From NCBI GenBank assembly GCA_016185185.1, contig JACPOD010000090.1, positions 1 to 61,925 on the forward strand: a stretch of 61,925 nt of DNA, read 5' to 3'. Each line of letters starts with the position of its first letter. Position 1 is the stretch's first letter. The notes below the pieces were generated by a model. The model searched no databases. It saw nothing but the letters and a program-made list of their open reading frames with translations, and was not told the origin of the DNA. Positions 18,139 through 26,417 of the stretch are shown here, in pieces. The translations under genes and the position numbers were made by a program. Source of the stretch: Sphingobacteriales bacterium. Its GTDB lineage: Bacteria > Bacteroidota > Bacteroidia > Chitinophagales > Chitinophagaceae.

Positions 18139-18623
18139 ATGGTCAATAGTGAATAGTCAATGAAGAAGGGAATCAGCCTGAAATAATTGTAAATTCATAA
18201 ACTCTTAAACATTAAAAATTATTTTATGTTTTTACAATTAAAGCATCAAAAGCTGGATGTTTACAAATTTTCAAGAACCTTTGTTCTGGAATGTTATAAG
18301 TTGAGTAATATTTTACCAGCAGAAGAAAAATTTGGAATGATTACCCAAATAAGAAGAGCAGCAGTTTCAGTCTATCTAAATATTGCAGAAGGTGCATCCA
18401 GAAAATCGGAGACTGAAAGAAAAAGATATTATGAGATAGCCCGTGGATCCGTCATTGAAATTGATGCAGCACTTGATTTAGCTAAGGATTTGAATTATTT
18501 AAAAACGTATGATTTAACAGCATTAGGTGATTCTATGGTCAACAGTTTTAAAACACTAAGTGGATTAATCAACTAATTGCATATTGACCATTGACCATTC
18601 ACCATTGACTATTCACCATTTAC
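18135..18623. repeat. Family B element carrying a four-helix-bundle gene
   Basis: Four heptads (GTGAATG, GTCAATA, GTGAATA, GTCAATG; 18135-18162) and six inverted heptads (18582-18623) flank an interior of about 420 bases that holds one complete gene for a four-helix-bundle protein. The left end overlaps the hemH stop, and the right end stops two bases before the hemJ ATG. The whole unit therefore sits between hemH and hemJ like an inserted cassette. Confidence 0.75.
18226..18576 (+). CDS. Four-helix-bundle protein of the 23S rRNA intervening-sequence (IVP/S23) family
   Basis: A 116-residue all-helical protein. The family pattern is clear: HQKLDVYKFSRTFVLECYKLS in helix 1, EKFGMITQIRRAAVSVYLNIAEGASRKS in helix 2, ERKRYYEIARGSVIEIDAALDLAKDLNYL in helix 3, and DSMVNSFKTLSGLIN at the end. 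Members are encoded in intervening sequences of some bacterial 23S rRNA genes and are also scattered through Bacteroidota genomes; a related fold serves as accessory protein in diversity-generating retroelements. The molecular function is not established. The gene interrupts hemH-hemJ and is enclosed by inverted family B heptad arrays. It has no other obvious link to heme. Confidence 0.88.
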   Translation: MFLQLKHQKLDVYKFSRTFVLECYKLSNILPAEEKFGMITQIRRAAVSVYLNIAEGASRKSETERKRYYEIARGSVIEIDAALDLAKDLNYLKTYDLTALGDSMVNSFKTLSGLIN

Positions 18624-18625
18624 CC

Positions 18626-19174
18626 ATGTATTTTTATATAAAAGCATTACATATCATCTTTGTGGTAACCTGGTTTGCCGGGTTATTCTATTTTCCACGG
18701 TTATTTATTTATAATACCGAAGCAAACGATAAACCACCAGCTGCCAAAGAAGCATTGCAGCAACAGTTTGCCATTATGATGAAACGCCTGTGGTATGGCA
18801 TTACCTGGCCATCAGCTATTCTCACATTGATATTTGGTACATGGGTAATGCTCAATGGCAACTGGGATAAAATTGTTTTTAAACCCGAAGGAAAATGGTT
18901 GCTGATTAAGTTGATATTTGTTGTCTTTCTCTACGTTTATCATCTCTCCCTTCATAAAATATTCAAACAACAAATCAACGGTATATTCAATTACACCTCT
19001 CAGCAACTCCGCATCTGGAATGAAGTAGCCACCATCTTCTTAATAGCGATTGTAATGCTGGCAACCGTAAAACAAAGTATGAGTTTTGTGTGGGGATTGA
19101 TTGGGTTGATTTTGTTTATTGCTTTGCTGATGAGTGCTATCAGGGTGTACAAAATTTTAAGAAACCGTCAATAG
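18626..19174 (+). CDS. hemJ: HemJ-type protoporphyrinogen IX oxidase (membrane protein)
   Basis: The start is placed at the ATG at 18626 (MYFYIKALHIIFVVTWFAGLFYFPRLF), which matches the HemJ family. The frame upstream (MTIDHSPLTIHHLP) is only translated repeat. The 182-residue protein has four or five hydrophobic helices. The conserved histidine in KALHIIFVVTWFAGLFYLPRLF-like helix 1 and the MKRLWYGITWPS block are present. It would oxidise protoporphyrinogen IX between HemF/HemN and HemH; no hemG or hemY occurs in the window. The stop codon TAG falls in a GTCAATA-G unit of the next repeat. Confidence 0.85.
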   Translation: MYFYIKALHIIFVVTWFAGLFYFPRLFIYNTEANDKPPAAKEALQQQFAIMMKRLWYGITWPSAILTLIFGTWVMLNGNWDKIVFKPEGKWLLIKLIFVVFLYVYHLSLHKIFKQQINGIFNYTSQQLRIWNEVATIFLIAIVMLATVKQSMSFVWGLIGLILFIALLMSAIRVYKILRNRQ

Positions 19175-19233
19175 TGAATGGTCAATTGTCAATAGTGAAA
19201 TAATAAATTGACCATTCACCATTGACTATTCAC
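19167..19233. repeat. Family B heptad element between convergent hemJ and hemN
   Basis: GTCAATA, GTGAATG, GTCAATT, GTCAATA (19167-19194) face AATTGAC, CATTCAC, CATTGAC, TATTCAC (19206-19233). The loop is short, so a long stem can form. The arms overlap the hemJ stop and end three bases before the hemN stop. It might also act as a bidirectional terminator, though there is no T-run. Confidence 0.8.
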
Positions 19234-19236
19234 AAT

Positions 19237-20604
19237 TTAAATCGCTTTACTAAACATCGGCTTGCCGCTTTCTGTCCGGTTGCGGAGTAAATGCAAATCA
19301 AATGCACTACAGATATTGCGTATAAAATGACGGCCTAATTCTGTTACCTGTACATGCTCCTCATTCCATTCCACCAATCCATCGGCTGCTAATTTTTTCA
19401 GTTCAGGAAAACTATATTCTTTCAGTGCCGGTAAATTAGCGGCATAAAAATTTGTTTTGCCTTCGCAGCTTATATTGAGTATGTATTTACGAAATGCAAC
19501 ATCTTCCTCATCTAAAAAATAACCACGAAATACAGCCGTTTCATTTTTATTGATGGCTTCGTAATACTCGTTGAGTGTTTTGGCATTTTGTGCAAAAGCA
19601 GTTCCTGCATCACTAATGCTTGACACACCTAAGCCAAGTAACATACTGGTTTTTTGTGTGGTATATCCCATAAAATTCCTATGCAACCATCCCTGTTGCC
19701 AAGCTTTGTACAAATCATCGGTTGGTAATGCAAAATGGTCCATACCAATATCTACATAACCATTTTCGGTAAACAATTCTTTACCCAGTTGATATAATTT
19801 CATTTTCTCTTCGATAGAAGGCAAATCATTTTCATCAAACAAACGCTGACCACGACTTGTCCATGGCACATGAGCATAACTGTAAAAAGCAATACGGTCG
19901 GGCTTCAATTCAATGCACTGTAAAATAGTTTTACGCATCCGCTCCTGGTTTTGCAGCGGTAAGCCATAAATCAAATCATAGTTGACAGAGCGGTAACCAA
20001 TCTTCCTGGCAATCGCTGTTACCCGTTGTACATTTTCAATGGGTTGAACACGATTGATGATGCGTTGTATTTCCGGGTCATTATCCTGCACACCAAAACT
20101 TACTCTTCTGAATCCAAGACTGTACAAAGCCTGTAAATGTTCTTTGGTAGTATTGTTGGGATGACCTTCAAAACTAAATTCCTTATTGGGATGAACGATA
20201 GAGTTTTTGAAAATGGCTTTTAATAAACGGTTCAAGTTAAGTGGTGAAAAGAAAGTTGGTGTACCTCCACCCAAATGCAATTCACGGATGATAGGTGGTT
20301 CACTCATCAGCTTACGATAAAGATTCCATTCTTTAATAATGGTTTGCAAATATTCTTCCTCAACGGAATGATTCGTGGTGATTTTTTTATTGCAGCCGCA
20401 GTAAGTACAAAGCGATTCACAAAAAGGAAGATGGATATAAATGCTGATGCCGTCTTTATGATTATACTTATCAAACTGCTGCTGAAATACAGAAACCCAT
20501 TGCAGCCTGTCAATACCGTCCTGCCAAAACGGGACCGTTGGGTAACTGGTGTACCTTGGCACAGGAACATTGTATTTGTTCAGGAGTTTAGTTGGTATCT
20601 GCAT
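19237..20604 (-). CDS. hemN: Oxygen-independent coproporphyrinogen III oxidase (radical SAM)
   Basis: Anaerobic counterpart of HemF. The 455-residue protein has the substrate-side N-terminus VPRYTSYPTVPFW, the radical SAM cluster HLPFCESLCTYCGCNK (C-x3-C-x2-C plus a fourth cysteine as in true HemN), LHLGGGTPTFFSP, the HemN-type RVSFGVQDNDPEIQRIINRVQP, and IAFYSYAHVPW. These distinguish it from the HemW-like protein at 56192-57316. Having both HemF and HemN suits an organism facing changing oxygen. It converges on hemJ with a hairpin repeat between the genes. Confidence 0.94.
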   Translation of the reverse strand: MQIPTKLLNKYNVPVPRYTSYPTVPFWQDGIDRLQWVSVFQQQFDKYNHKDGISIYIHLPFCESLCTYCGCNKKITTNHSVEEEYLQTIIKEWNLYRKLMSEPPIIRELHLGGGTPTFFSPLNLNRLLKAIFKNSIVHPNKEFSFEGHPNNTTKEHLQALYSLGFRRVSFGVQDNDPEIQRIINRVQPIENVQRVTAIARKIGYRSVNYDLIYGLPLQNQERMRKTILQCIELKPDRIAFYSYAHVPWTSRGQRLFDENDLPSIEEKMKLYQLGKELFTENGYVDIGMDHFALPTDDLYKAWQQGWLHRNFMGYTTQKTSMLLGLGVSSISDAGTAFAQNAKTLNEYYEAINKNETAVFRGYFLDEEDVAFRKYILNISCEGKTNFYAANLPALKEYSFPELKKLAADGLVEWNEEHVQVTELGRHFIRNICSAFDLHLLRNRTESGKPMFSKAI

Positions 20605-20840
20605 AAATTATCTGGCGAAAATAAATTTTGGGCCTTCGACCGCATCTGACTTTTCTACGGCGGCCAATTGACTTTTGTCAGGAAAAAAGTTATCCCTTAC
20701 ATCATAGTGCTTTCCTTTTTAATTTCGTAAGCCGATTTTCTCTTATCGTAAACGCCGAACAAAAAAATTAAAGCACATTTTCGCCTTAAATCCTTAAAAT
20801 GAACAGGTAGAAGTTTTTTTGCCTGGCAGCTATTTGCTTT

Positions 20841-21617
20841 ATGCTAACTGCTAACCTTATTGCACAGGATCGTTTTTTTGCCCGTACTTATACCAGCAAT
20901 GTATTGCCCAAAGGCCGTATTGATCTGGAACTCTGGCATACTTCAAGGTTTGGACACAAAGGGCAATTCTTTCATGCCCAGGATCAACGCATGGAATTTG
21001 AAATGGGGTTAGGTAAAGGGCTACAAACCGCTTTTTATTTTAACCGTTTTCAAAAACGTTTTAGTGAAGGAACAGATGGAACAACCACCAGCAGTGAAAT
21101 TGGTTTTAGCAACGAATGGAAATGGAAATTTAGTGACCCTTCCACCAATAAACATGGCCTGGCTTTATATGGTGAATGGGGAATAAAAGATGGTGATGAA
21201 GTGGAACTGGAAACAAAGGTGATACTTGATAAATATGTTGGCAAAAGTCTATTTACGTTTAATGCCATTGTTGAGTTTGAAAAGGAATTCGAATGGGAAG
21301 GTGCCACTGTTATACACGATGAGCTGGAATCTCCTGTTGAATTTGATTTTGCATACCTCTATAATTTAAAACCCAATCTCGGAATTGGTTTTGAAATCCG
21401 CAACCGGAATGATATTGCCAAAGGAAAAGGTTGGGAAAATTCAATTCTTTATGCCGGGCCAACTATTAATTACCGCACTCCTAACTGGTTTGTAATTGTA
21501 AATTACCAGCCACAATTAACCAATCTGCACAAAACAACTTATGCCCCTTATACCAAAGTACTGGATGAACATGAAAGAACTGAAGCAAGGATTATTTTAG
21601 GTATCAGTATCAGATAG
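20841..21617 (+). CDS. Putative outer-membrane beta-barrel protein with an interrupted signal peptide
   Basis: The mature part (AQDRFFARTYTSNVLPKGRIDLELW onward, about 250 residues) alternates polar and hydrophobic residues as barrel strands do. It ends in an aromatic/hydrophobic strand (ARIILGISIR). The reading frame before the ATG at 20841 encodes MNR-stop-KFFCLAAICFMLTANLIAQ. That would be a perfect signal peptide from an ATG at 20799, except for a TAG at 20808-20810. From 20841 the signal would be too short. The gene is therefore either broken, mis-sequenced, or started from a non-ATG codon. A strong terminator follows. The specific function is unknown. Confidence 0.65.
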   Translation: MLTANLIAQDRFFARTYTSNVLPKGRIDLELWHTSRFGHKGQFFHAQDQRMEFEMGLGKGLQTAFYFNRFQKRFSEGTDGTTTSSEIGFSNEWKWKFSDPSTNKHGLALYGEWGIKDGDEVELETKVILDKYVGKSLFTFNAIVEFEKEFEWEGATVIHDELESPVEFDFAYLYNLKPNLGIGFEIRNRNDIAKGKGWENSILYAGPTINYRTPNWFVIVNYQPQLTNLHKTTYAPYTKVLDEHERTEARIILGISIR

Positions 21618-21640
21618 CTACACGTTATATCTATTTATAC

Positions 21641-21669
21641 AAGCCGGATGGAAACAACTCATCCGGCTT
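21641..21669 (+). terminator. Terminator after the 20.8-kb outer-membrane protein gene
   Basis: AAGCCGGATG (21641-21650) pairs perfectly with CATCCGGCTT (21660-21669) over a 9-base loop, followed by a T-rich tract. It isolates the TonB receptor gene downstream. Confidence 0.85.
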
Positions 21670-21731
21670 TTCTATTCCTTTTATCGTAAATCGTTTTTCT
21701 TTATCCGTAATAAGTGGCAGTAGTATTAAAA

Positions 21732-21739
21732 TATTTTTG
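21732..21739 (+). promoter_or_regulatory. Promoter -7 box of the TonB receptor gene
   Basis: TATTTTTG matches TAnnTTTG and lies 18 bases before the ATG at 21758. No good TTG is seen 20 bases further upstream. No Fur-like inverted repeat was recognised. Confidence 0.45.
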
Positions 21740-21757
21740 CAGCAGAAAACAAAACTT

Positions 21758-23986
21758 ATGTATAAAAAATTGATTAGCGGACTGGCATTACTATGTTTTA
21801 GTATTAATAACATTGAGGCTCAACCAGACAGCAGCAAAAGAATTTTTCACGATGACAGCGCTGCCCCCAAACAAAAATATTTACCCGAAATAACAATGGT
21901 GGGCCGCAACAGCAAAAGCGATTATCAGCAAATGCCTGAAATAGTAGGCACGAATATTTATGCAGGTAAGAAAAATGCATTGATTGTTTTAGATAACGTG
22001 CAGGGAAATGTAGTGACCAATACCATGCGACAGGTACTGGCTAAAGTACCGGGCATACATATATGGGAAAGCGATGGCAGTGGAATACAAATTGGTATTG
22101 CGGCAAGAGGCTTAAGTCCTAACCGCAGTTGGGAGTTCAATATCCGCCAGAATGGTTATGATATAGCTGCAGACCCATTTGGTTATCCGGAAGCATATTA
22201 TAATCCACAGTTACAGGCCGTGCAAAGAATTGAAGTGGTACGTGGACAGGGTTCTTTACAATACGGTCCGCAGTTTGGCGGTATGGTAAATTATATTTTA
22301 CGTAATGGCAGCGATATAACTAAACCCTTCCAGTTTGAAACACAGCAAACTGTTGGAAGTTTTGGATTATTCAATAGTTATAATGCAGTAGGTGGTAAAA
22401 CCGCAAAAGTTCATTACTATTCATTCTTTGACCATCGCAATGGTGATGGATGGAGAGCCAACAGCCGTTTCTATACCAATGCGGGTTATGGAACAGTAAC
22501 TTATTATTTTACTCCAAAACTTTCTTTAAGTGCGGAGTTGATGTATTCACAAATCCGCAGCCAGCAACCGGGTGGAATTACCGATGCCCAGTTACAAGAC
22601 CAGGCCAAACAAAGTACCCGTAGCCGTAACTGGTTTGATATTAAATGGATGACGCCGGCACTCATCTTAAATTATAATATTAATGAAAATACCAGGTGGA
22701 ATACCAAGTTGTTTGCCACTATTGGCGATAGAAACAGTGTAGGTTACTTGCAGGGAATTACTGTGAAGGACAGTATCAATCCTGCTACTATGCAGTATAA
22801 TAACCGGGTGCTGAATATTGACCAGTACCGTAACTATGCGTTGGAAAGCCGTATCATCACTGATTATCATTTGGGTAAAATGAAGAATACTGTTGCCGGT
22901 GGTATTCGTTTATATACCGGTAATACTTATCGCCGTGCAGATGGTAAAGGAACTACCGGCAGTGATTATGATATGACGGTTATTGGTGAATATGCAAGAG
23001 ATGTAAATTTCCGCTCCAATAATATTGCTGCCTTCGTAGAAAACATCTTCCGTATAAATGAAAAGATTATAGTAATACCGGGTCTGCGTTATGAATGGTT
23101 AGAAGGTTCTGCCTCCGGAAGAAATGGATATGACACTAGTGGGCAACCCATCATTTTACAAAATATAACCCGCAGCCGCAGTTTTATCCTGGCTGGTGTG
23201 GGAGCAGAATATCATGTAACACAGGCAACAGAATTTTATGGAAATATTTCCCAGGCATATCGCCCAATACAATTTGCTAACCTGCAGGCACCTCCCACCA
23301 CAGATATTGTAGACCCTGACCTGAAAGATGCAAAGGGCTATAATATTGATTTTGGTTATAGAGGTAAAATCAAAAATTATTTACAGTTTGACGTAAGTGG
23401 ATATTATCTGCAATACAATAACCGGGTGGGTACGGTTACCATTTCTACTAACCCAGTGCGGAGACTCATTACTAATGTTGGCAATAGTACGAGCAAAGGA
23501 TTTGAAGGATATGTTGAGTTTAATCCAGTAAGAGCCTTTACAAAATCAACTAAAACTGATTTGATAGTATTTGGTTCATATAGTTATACCGATGCCCGTT
23601 ATACCAAAGATGCAGAAAAAGCAACTACCAAGCTGGAAGGAAAATGGGTAGAGAACTCTCCCCGCAACATCTTCCGCGGAGGAGTTACAGCTGGTTACAA
23701 AGGGTTTTTATTTACCACACAATTGAGTTATGTAGATGAATCTTTTAGTGATGCTAATAATACTGTTATTCCGGGTGCCAATGCACAAAATGGATTGATT
23801 CCTTCTTATACTATCCTGGATTTTTCTGCTACTTACAAATTCAATAAAGCATTAAATATAAAAACAGGGTTGAACAATGTATTTGATAAAAGATATTTTA
23901 CCCGTCGTGCCGGAGGATACCCGGGGCCGGGTGCTATGCCCGGCGAGGCAAGAAATTTCTTTGTTTCAGTTGCAATGAAGTTATAG
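21758..23986 (+). CDS. TonB-dependent outer-membrane receptor, FecA-like
   Basis: A signal peptide (MYKKLISGLALLCFSINNIEAQ) is followed by a plug domain at about residues 60-190: IVLDNVQGNVVTNTMRQVLAKVPGIHIWESDG, IAARGLSPNRSWEFNIRQNGYDIAADPFGYPEAYY and VEVVRGQGSLQYGPQFGG-like. A 22-strand barrel ends in the receptor C-terminus (NNVFDKRYFTRRAGGYPGPG, then FVSVAMKL). The ARGLSPNRS and PFGYPEAYY blocks resemble the ferric-dicitrate receptor group. It carries no carboxypeptidase-like N-terminal extension of the SusC type. The substrate is probably an iron chelate; that is inference. Transcribed alone between two terminators. Confidence 0.88.
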   Translation: MYKKLISGLALLCFSINNIEAQPDSSKRIFHDDSAAPKQKYLPEITMVGRNSKSDYQQMPEIVGTNIYAGKKNALIVLDNVQGNVVTNTMRQVLAKVPGIHIWESDGSGIQIGIAARGLSPNRSWEFNIRQNGYDIAADPFGYPEAYYNPQLQAVQRIEVVRGQGSLQYGPQFGGMVNYILRNGSDITKPFQFETQQTVGSFGLFNSYNAVGGKTAKVHYYSFFDHRNGDGWRANSRFYTNAGYGTVTYYFTPKLSLSAELMYSQIRSQQPGGITDAQLQDQAKQSTRSRNWFDIKWMTPALILNYNINENTRWNTKLFATIGDRNSVGYLQGITVKDSINPATMQYNNRVLNIDQYRNYALESRIITDYHLGKMKNTVAGGIRLYTGNTYRRADGKGTTGSDYDMTVIGEYARDVNFRSNNIAAFVENIFRINEKIIVIPGLRYEWLEGSASGRNGYDTSGQPIILQNITRSRSFILAGVGAEYHVTQATEFYGNISQAYRPIQFANLQAPPTTDIVDPDLKDAKGYNIDFGYRGKIKNYLQFDVSGYYLQYNNRVGTVTISTNPVRRLITNVGNSTSKGFEGYVEFNPVRAFTKSTKTDLIVFGSYSYTDARYTKDAEKATTKLEGKWVENSPRNIFRGGVTAGYKGFLFTTQLSYVDESFSDANNTVIPGANAQNGLIPSYTILDFSATYKFNKALNIKTGLNNVFDKRYFTRRAGGYPGPGAMPGEARNFFVSVAMKL

Positions 23987-24003
23987 AAATAATAATTATG
24001 GAG

Positions 24004-24031
24004 AAAAGCTGTTTCTTAAGAAACAGCTTTT
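24004..24031. terminator. Bidirectional terminator between convergent genes
   Basis: A perfect 28-bp palindrome, AAAAGCTGTTTCTT joined to its complement, with T-runs on both strands. It serves the TonB receptor gene on the plus strand and the glycosyltransferase gene on the minus strand. Confidence 0.85.
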
Positions 24032-25017
24032 TATTTTACCATACTTTCATACAGCAACGAATATTTATTAGCAATGGTGTTAATATTGTATCGCTCAGCA
24101 TTCATCAAGCCATTTTTAACCAATTGTTGTCGCAAAGAAGCATCAGCCAATAATTGCATGATGGCCAGTTTTATTTCCAGTATATCATAAGGATTTACTT
24201 TCATGGCTGAATCTCCGGCGATTTCTGTCATAGGAGAAAGATTGCTGGTGATCAGGGGTCGGCCTACAACATTTGCTTCAATAATTGGCATGCCAAAACC
24301 TTCATAGGTAGAGATGAATAAGACCACATCTGCTTCCTCATATTTTTTCTTTAGCTGCTCAAAAGGAATATTACTGCTGTTGGTATATTTGATTTTGTTT
24401 TCTTTCAGTAAATGCAGCATATCCTCACTTAACGGGCCAACAATATCTAATTCACAATTGATGCCTTGTAGTGCAGTAATAATACGGGGAAGATTTTTAT
24501 TTTCCTTTGTACCAATTTGTAAAATACGGGGGCAGGTGTTATTAAATCCTGCCGGAACAAATTCAAGCCGGGGGTCATAAAAGTTGGGAACGACTTTAAT
24601 TTTATCTGCACGTACCCCTGTAAGTTCTATTAACTCTTTTTTAGTCTTTTCACTTATAGTGGTGATCATATTACTTTTTCTTACCGGTAATTGGTACCAC
24701 AAAAAATTAATGAGCCAGTATTTGGGGTTCCATTTACTGTATTGCGTTTTAAATACACAATCATGTATAGTAAGCACCGTACTTTTTTTATTTACCCCAA
24801 GCATTACATAATAAATATCCCCTGTGATATGATTTACCTCACTTTGAGCTGCCCTTGCCTGGAAAATATTGGTAAAAATGTCCCGTATGGAAGAAACCTC
24901 AATTTTGCGTACACCTATTCTTCCTTCTTTTTTTAATTGTGCAGAAAGACCTTCGAAAATATGTTCAATACTGTAAGCATTTTTTCTTCGTTTACGGAAG
25001 AAATAGGAAACGTACAT
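24031..25017 (-). CDS. Glycosyltransferase family 4 protein
   Basis: The 328-residue protein has a GT-B fold signature in the C-terminal half: ILQIGTKENKNLPRIITAL, FEQLKKKYEEADVVLFISTYEGFGMPIIEANVVGRPLITSN. The latter includes the E-x7-E motif (EGFGMPIIE) of retaining GT4 enzymes. The N-terminal half contains ITGDIYYVMLGVNKKSTVLTIHD and KSNMITTISEKTKKELIEL, usual for mannosyl- or glucosyl-transferases of surface polysaccharides. No partner sugar genes are nearby, so the acceptor is unknown. Cytoplasmic face of the inner membrane, no signal peptide. Confidence 0.88.
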   Translation of the reverse strand: MYVSYFFRKRRKNAYSIEHIFEGLSAQLKKEGRIGVRKIEVSSIRDIFTNIFQARAAQSEVNHITGDIYYVMLGVNKKSTVLTIHDCVFKTQYSKWNPKYWLINFLWYQLPVRKSNMITTISEKTKKELIELTGVRADKIKVVPNFYDPRLEFVPAGFNNTCPRILQIGTKENKNLPRIITALQGINCELDIVGPLSEDMLHLLKENKIKYTNSSNIPFEQLKKKYEEADVVLFISTYEGFGMPIIEANVVGRPLITSNLSPMTEIAGDSAMKVNPYDILEIKLAIMQLLADASLRQQLVKNGLMNAERYNINTIANKYSLLYESMVK

Positions 25018-25087
25018 GGAGTTTTACTATTTGGCTCTTTTATGAAAACCAAAAGTAACTAAACAAAGTCATTTATATGATCCTGTC

Positions 25088-26287
25088 TTAAATAAAGGAA
25101 AGCGGATTGTATTGTTTACCAAGAATCATCGTATCGTTTGCCGCCAGCCATTTGTTTAATACGGTAGCATACACATTTTTAAAATCAATCGTATATTTTA
25201 AATCACCATCATCCAGGTTTGTTAAGTCTGGCAATGGATTAATGATTCCTTTTTGTTTTAAAGCCCCGCTAATTAAAAACATATTGTTGGCCGTGCCATG
25301 ATCCGTTCCACCGCTTGCGTTTTGCGATACTCTTCTTCCAAATTCTGAGAATGTAAACAGTAAGACATCATTAAACCGGTTATTGGCTTTTAAATCTTTG
25401 GCAAATGCTTTTACCGCATCACTTAACTGTGTAAATAAATTTTGCTGCTGCGCCTGCTGGTTAAAATGTGTATCAAAACTCCCCAGTGAAACATAATACA
25501 CTTTGGTATTGATCTCAGAAAAGATAAGAGATGCGATTGTTTTTAAATTTTTGCCCAGTTCTGTGTTGGGGTATTCCTGTGCAGAAGGATGTAATTTACT
25601 CTGCTTAAAAATATAATCAGCACTGGACAATGTTTCGGCCATGGTTTTATACAGGTAATCTACCGGTTGCTCTCCCGGTTCATCTTTGAAAGAAGCGTTC
25701 AGATCTTTGTAAAATTTCTCGTGACTGGTATTGTATAATCTTCTGGGATCTTTTAAGGCAAGCCCTTTTATATCTTCTCCTTTCAATGCTAAGCTTAATA
25801 CATCATCTATTTCCAAAGCCTGTGTTGGTTTATCACATCCTTTACATTGTGCATCCAGGTATCTTCCTATCCATCCGGTAGTGAGGTATTCATTAGCACC
25901 TGATCCCGTTTGCCAAATATCCATACTTCTGAAATGGGACCGGTCCGGATTCGGATATCCAACATTATTTAATATGGCTAAACTTCCCTCGTCATACAAT
26001 TCCTTCAACCCAACCAATGAAGGATGTAACCCGGCTTCATCCGTTAATGTTAATACTTTTGATTTTTCGATGCCCAGTTTAGGTCTTTCCCTGTAATAAA
26101 TATCATTTCGTACAGGGATAATAGTATTCAATCCATCGTTGCCACCGCTCAACTGAATAATTACAACTACTTTGTTGCCGATAGGTACGGGTGTTCTTCC
26201 TTCAAAAGCTTTTAAAAACTTTGGCACCATCAGCGTAGCAGTAGCCAACGATCCTATTTGTAAAAATTCTCTTCGTTTAATAACCAT
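25088..26287 (-). CDS. DUF1501 protein with Tat-like signal
   Basis: The 399-residue protein begins MVIKRREFLQIGSLATATLM, a twin-arginine export signal (RREFLQ). DUF1501 blocks follow: VVIIQLSGGNDGLNTIIPV, YYRERPKLGI, LHPSLVGLKELYDEGSLAILNNVGYPNPDRSHFRSMDIWQTG, FTFSEFGRRVSQNASGGTDHGTANNMFLI. The family is related to sulfatase/alkaline phosphatase folds, but its substrate is unknown. DUF1501 genes are usually paired with DUF1800 genes, as here. The spacer between the two is a family A repeat whose arm puts GGAGGG just before this ATG. Confidence 0.9.
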   Translation of the reverse strand: MVIKRREFLQIGSLATATLMVPKFLKAFEGRTPVPIGNKVVVIIQLSGGNDGLNTIIPVRNDIYYRERPKLGIEKSKVLTLTDEAGLHPSLVGLKELYDEGSLAILNNVGYPNPDRSHFRSMDIWQTGSGANEYLTTGWIGRYLDAQCKGCDKPTQALEIDDVLSLALKGEDIKGLALKDPRRLYNTSHEKFYKDLNASFKDEPGEQPVDYLYKTMAETLSSADYIFKQSKLHPSAQEYPNTELGKNLKTIASLIFSEINTKVYYVSLGSFDTHFNQQAQQQNLFTQLSDAVKAFAKDLKANNRFNDVLLFTFSEFGRRVSQNASGGTDHGTANNMFLISGALKQKGIINPLPDLTNLDDGDLKYTIDFKNVYATVLNKWLAANDTMILGKQYNPLSFI

Positions 26288-26288
26288 A

Positions 26289-26417
26289 AAGCCCTCCAGC
26301 TCCCTAAAGGGAGAGTTTAATTTTTAATAAACAATTTTCTCATCTATTATGCAAACTCATTTTTTTACAATACTAAAAATGAGTGCTGTTGTTTAGCCCC
26401 TTTAGGGGTTGGGGCTT
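26289..26417. repeat. Family A inverted-repeat element between the DUF1800 and DUF1501 genes
   Basis: Left arm 26289-26315 (AAGCCCTCCAGCTCCCTAAA...) and right arm 26395-26417 (AGCCCCTTTAGGGGTTGGGG) are inverted copies 129 bases apart end to end, with an AT-rich core. The right end touches the DUF1800 stop codon (26418-26416). The left end begins one base from the DUF1501 start codon. Confidence 0.75.

Noticed and set aside
18584-18625. An N-terminal extension of HemJ (MTIDHSPLTIHHLP)
   Set aside because: These codons are translation of the family B repeat; the HemJ family begins at MYFYIKALHI (18626).
13943-19233. The heptad arrays as a CRISPR array
   Set aside because: Units are 7 bp without unique spacers, arranged as facing inverted arrays, and there are no cas genes.
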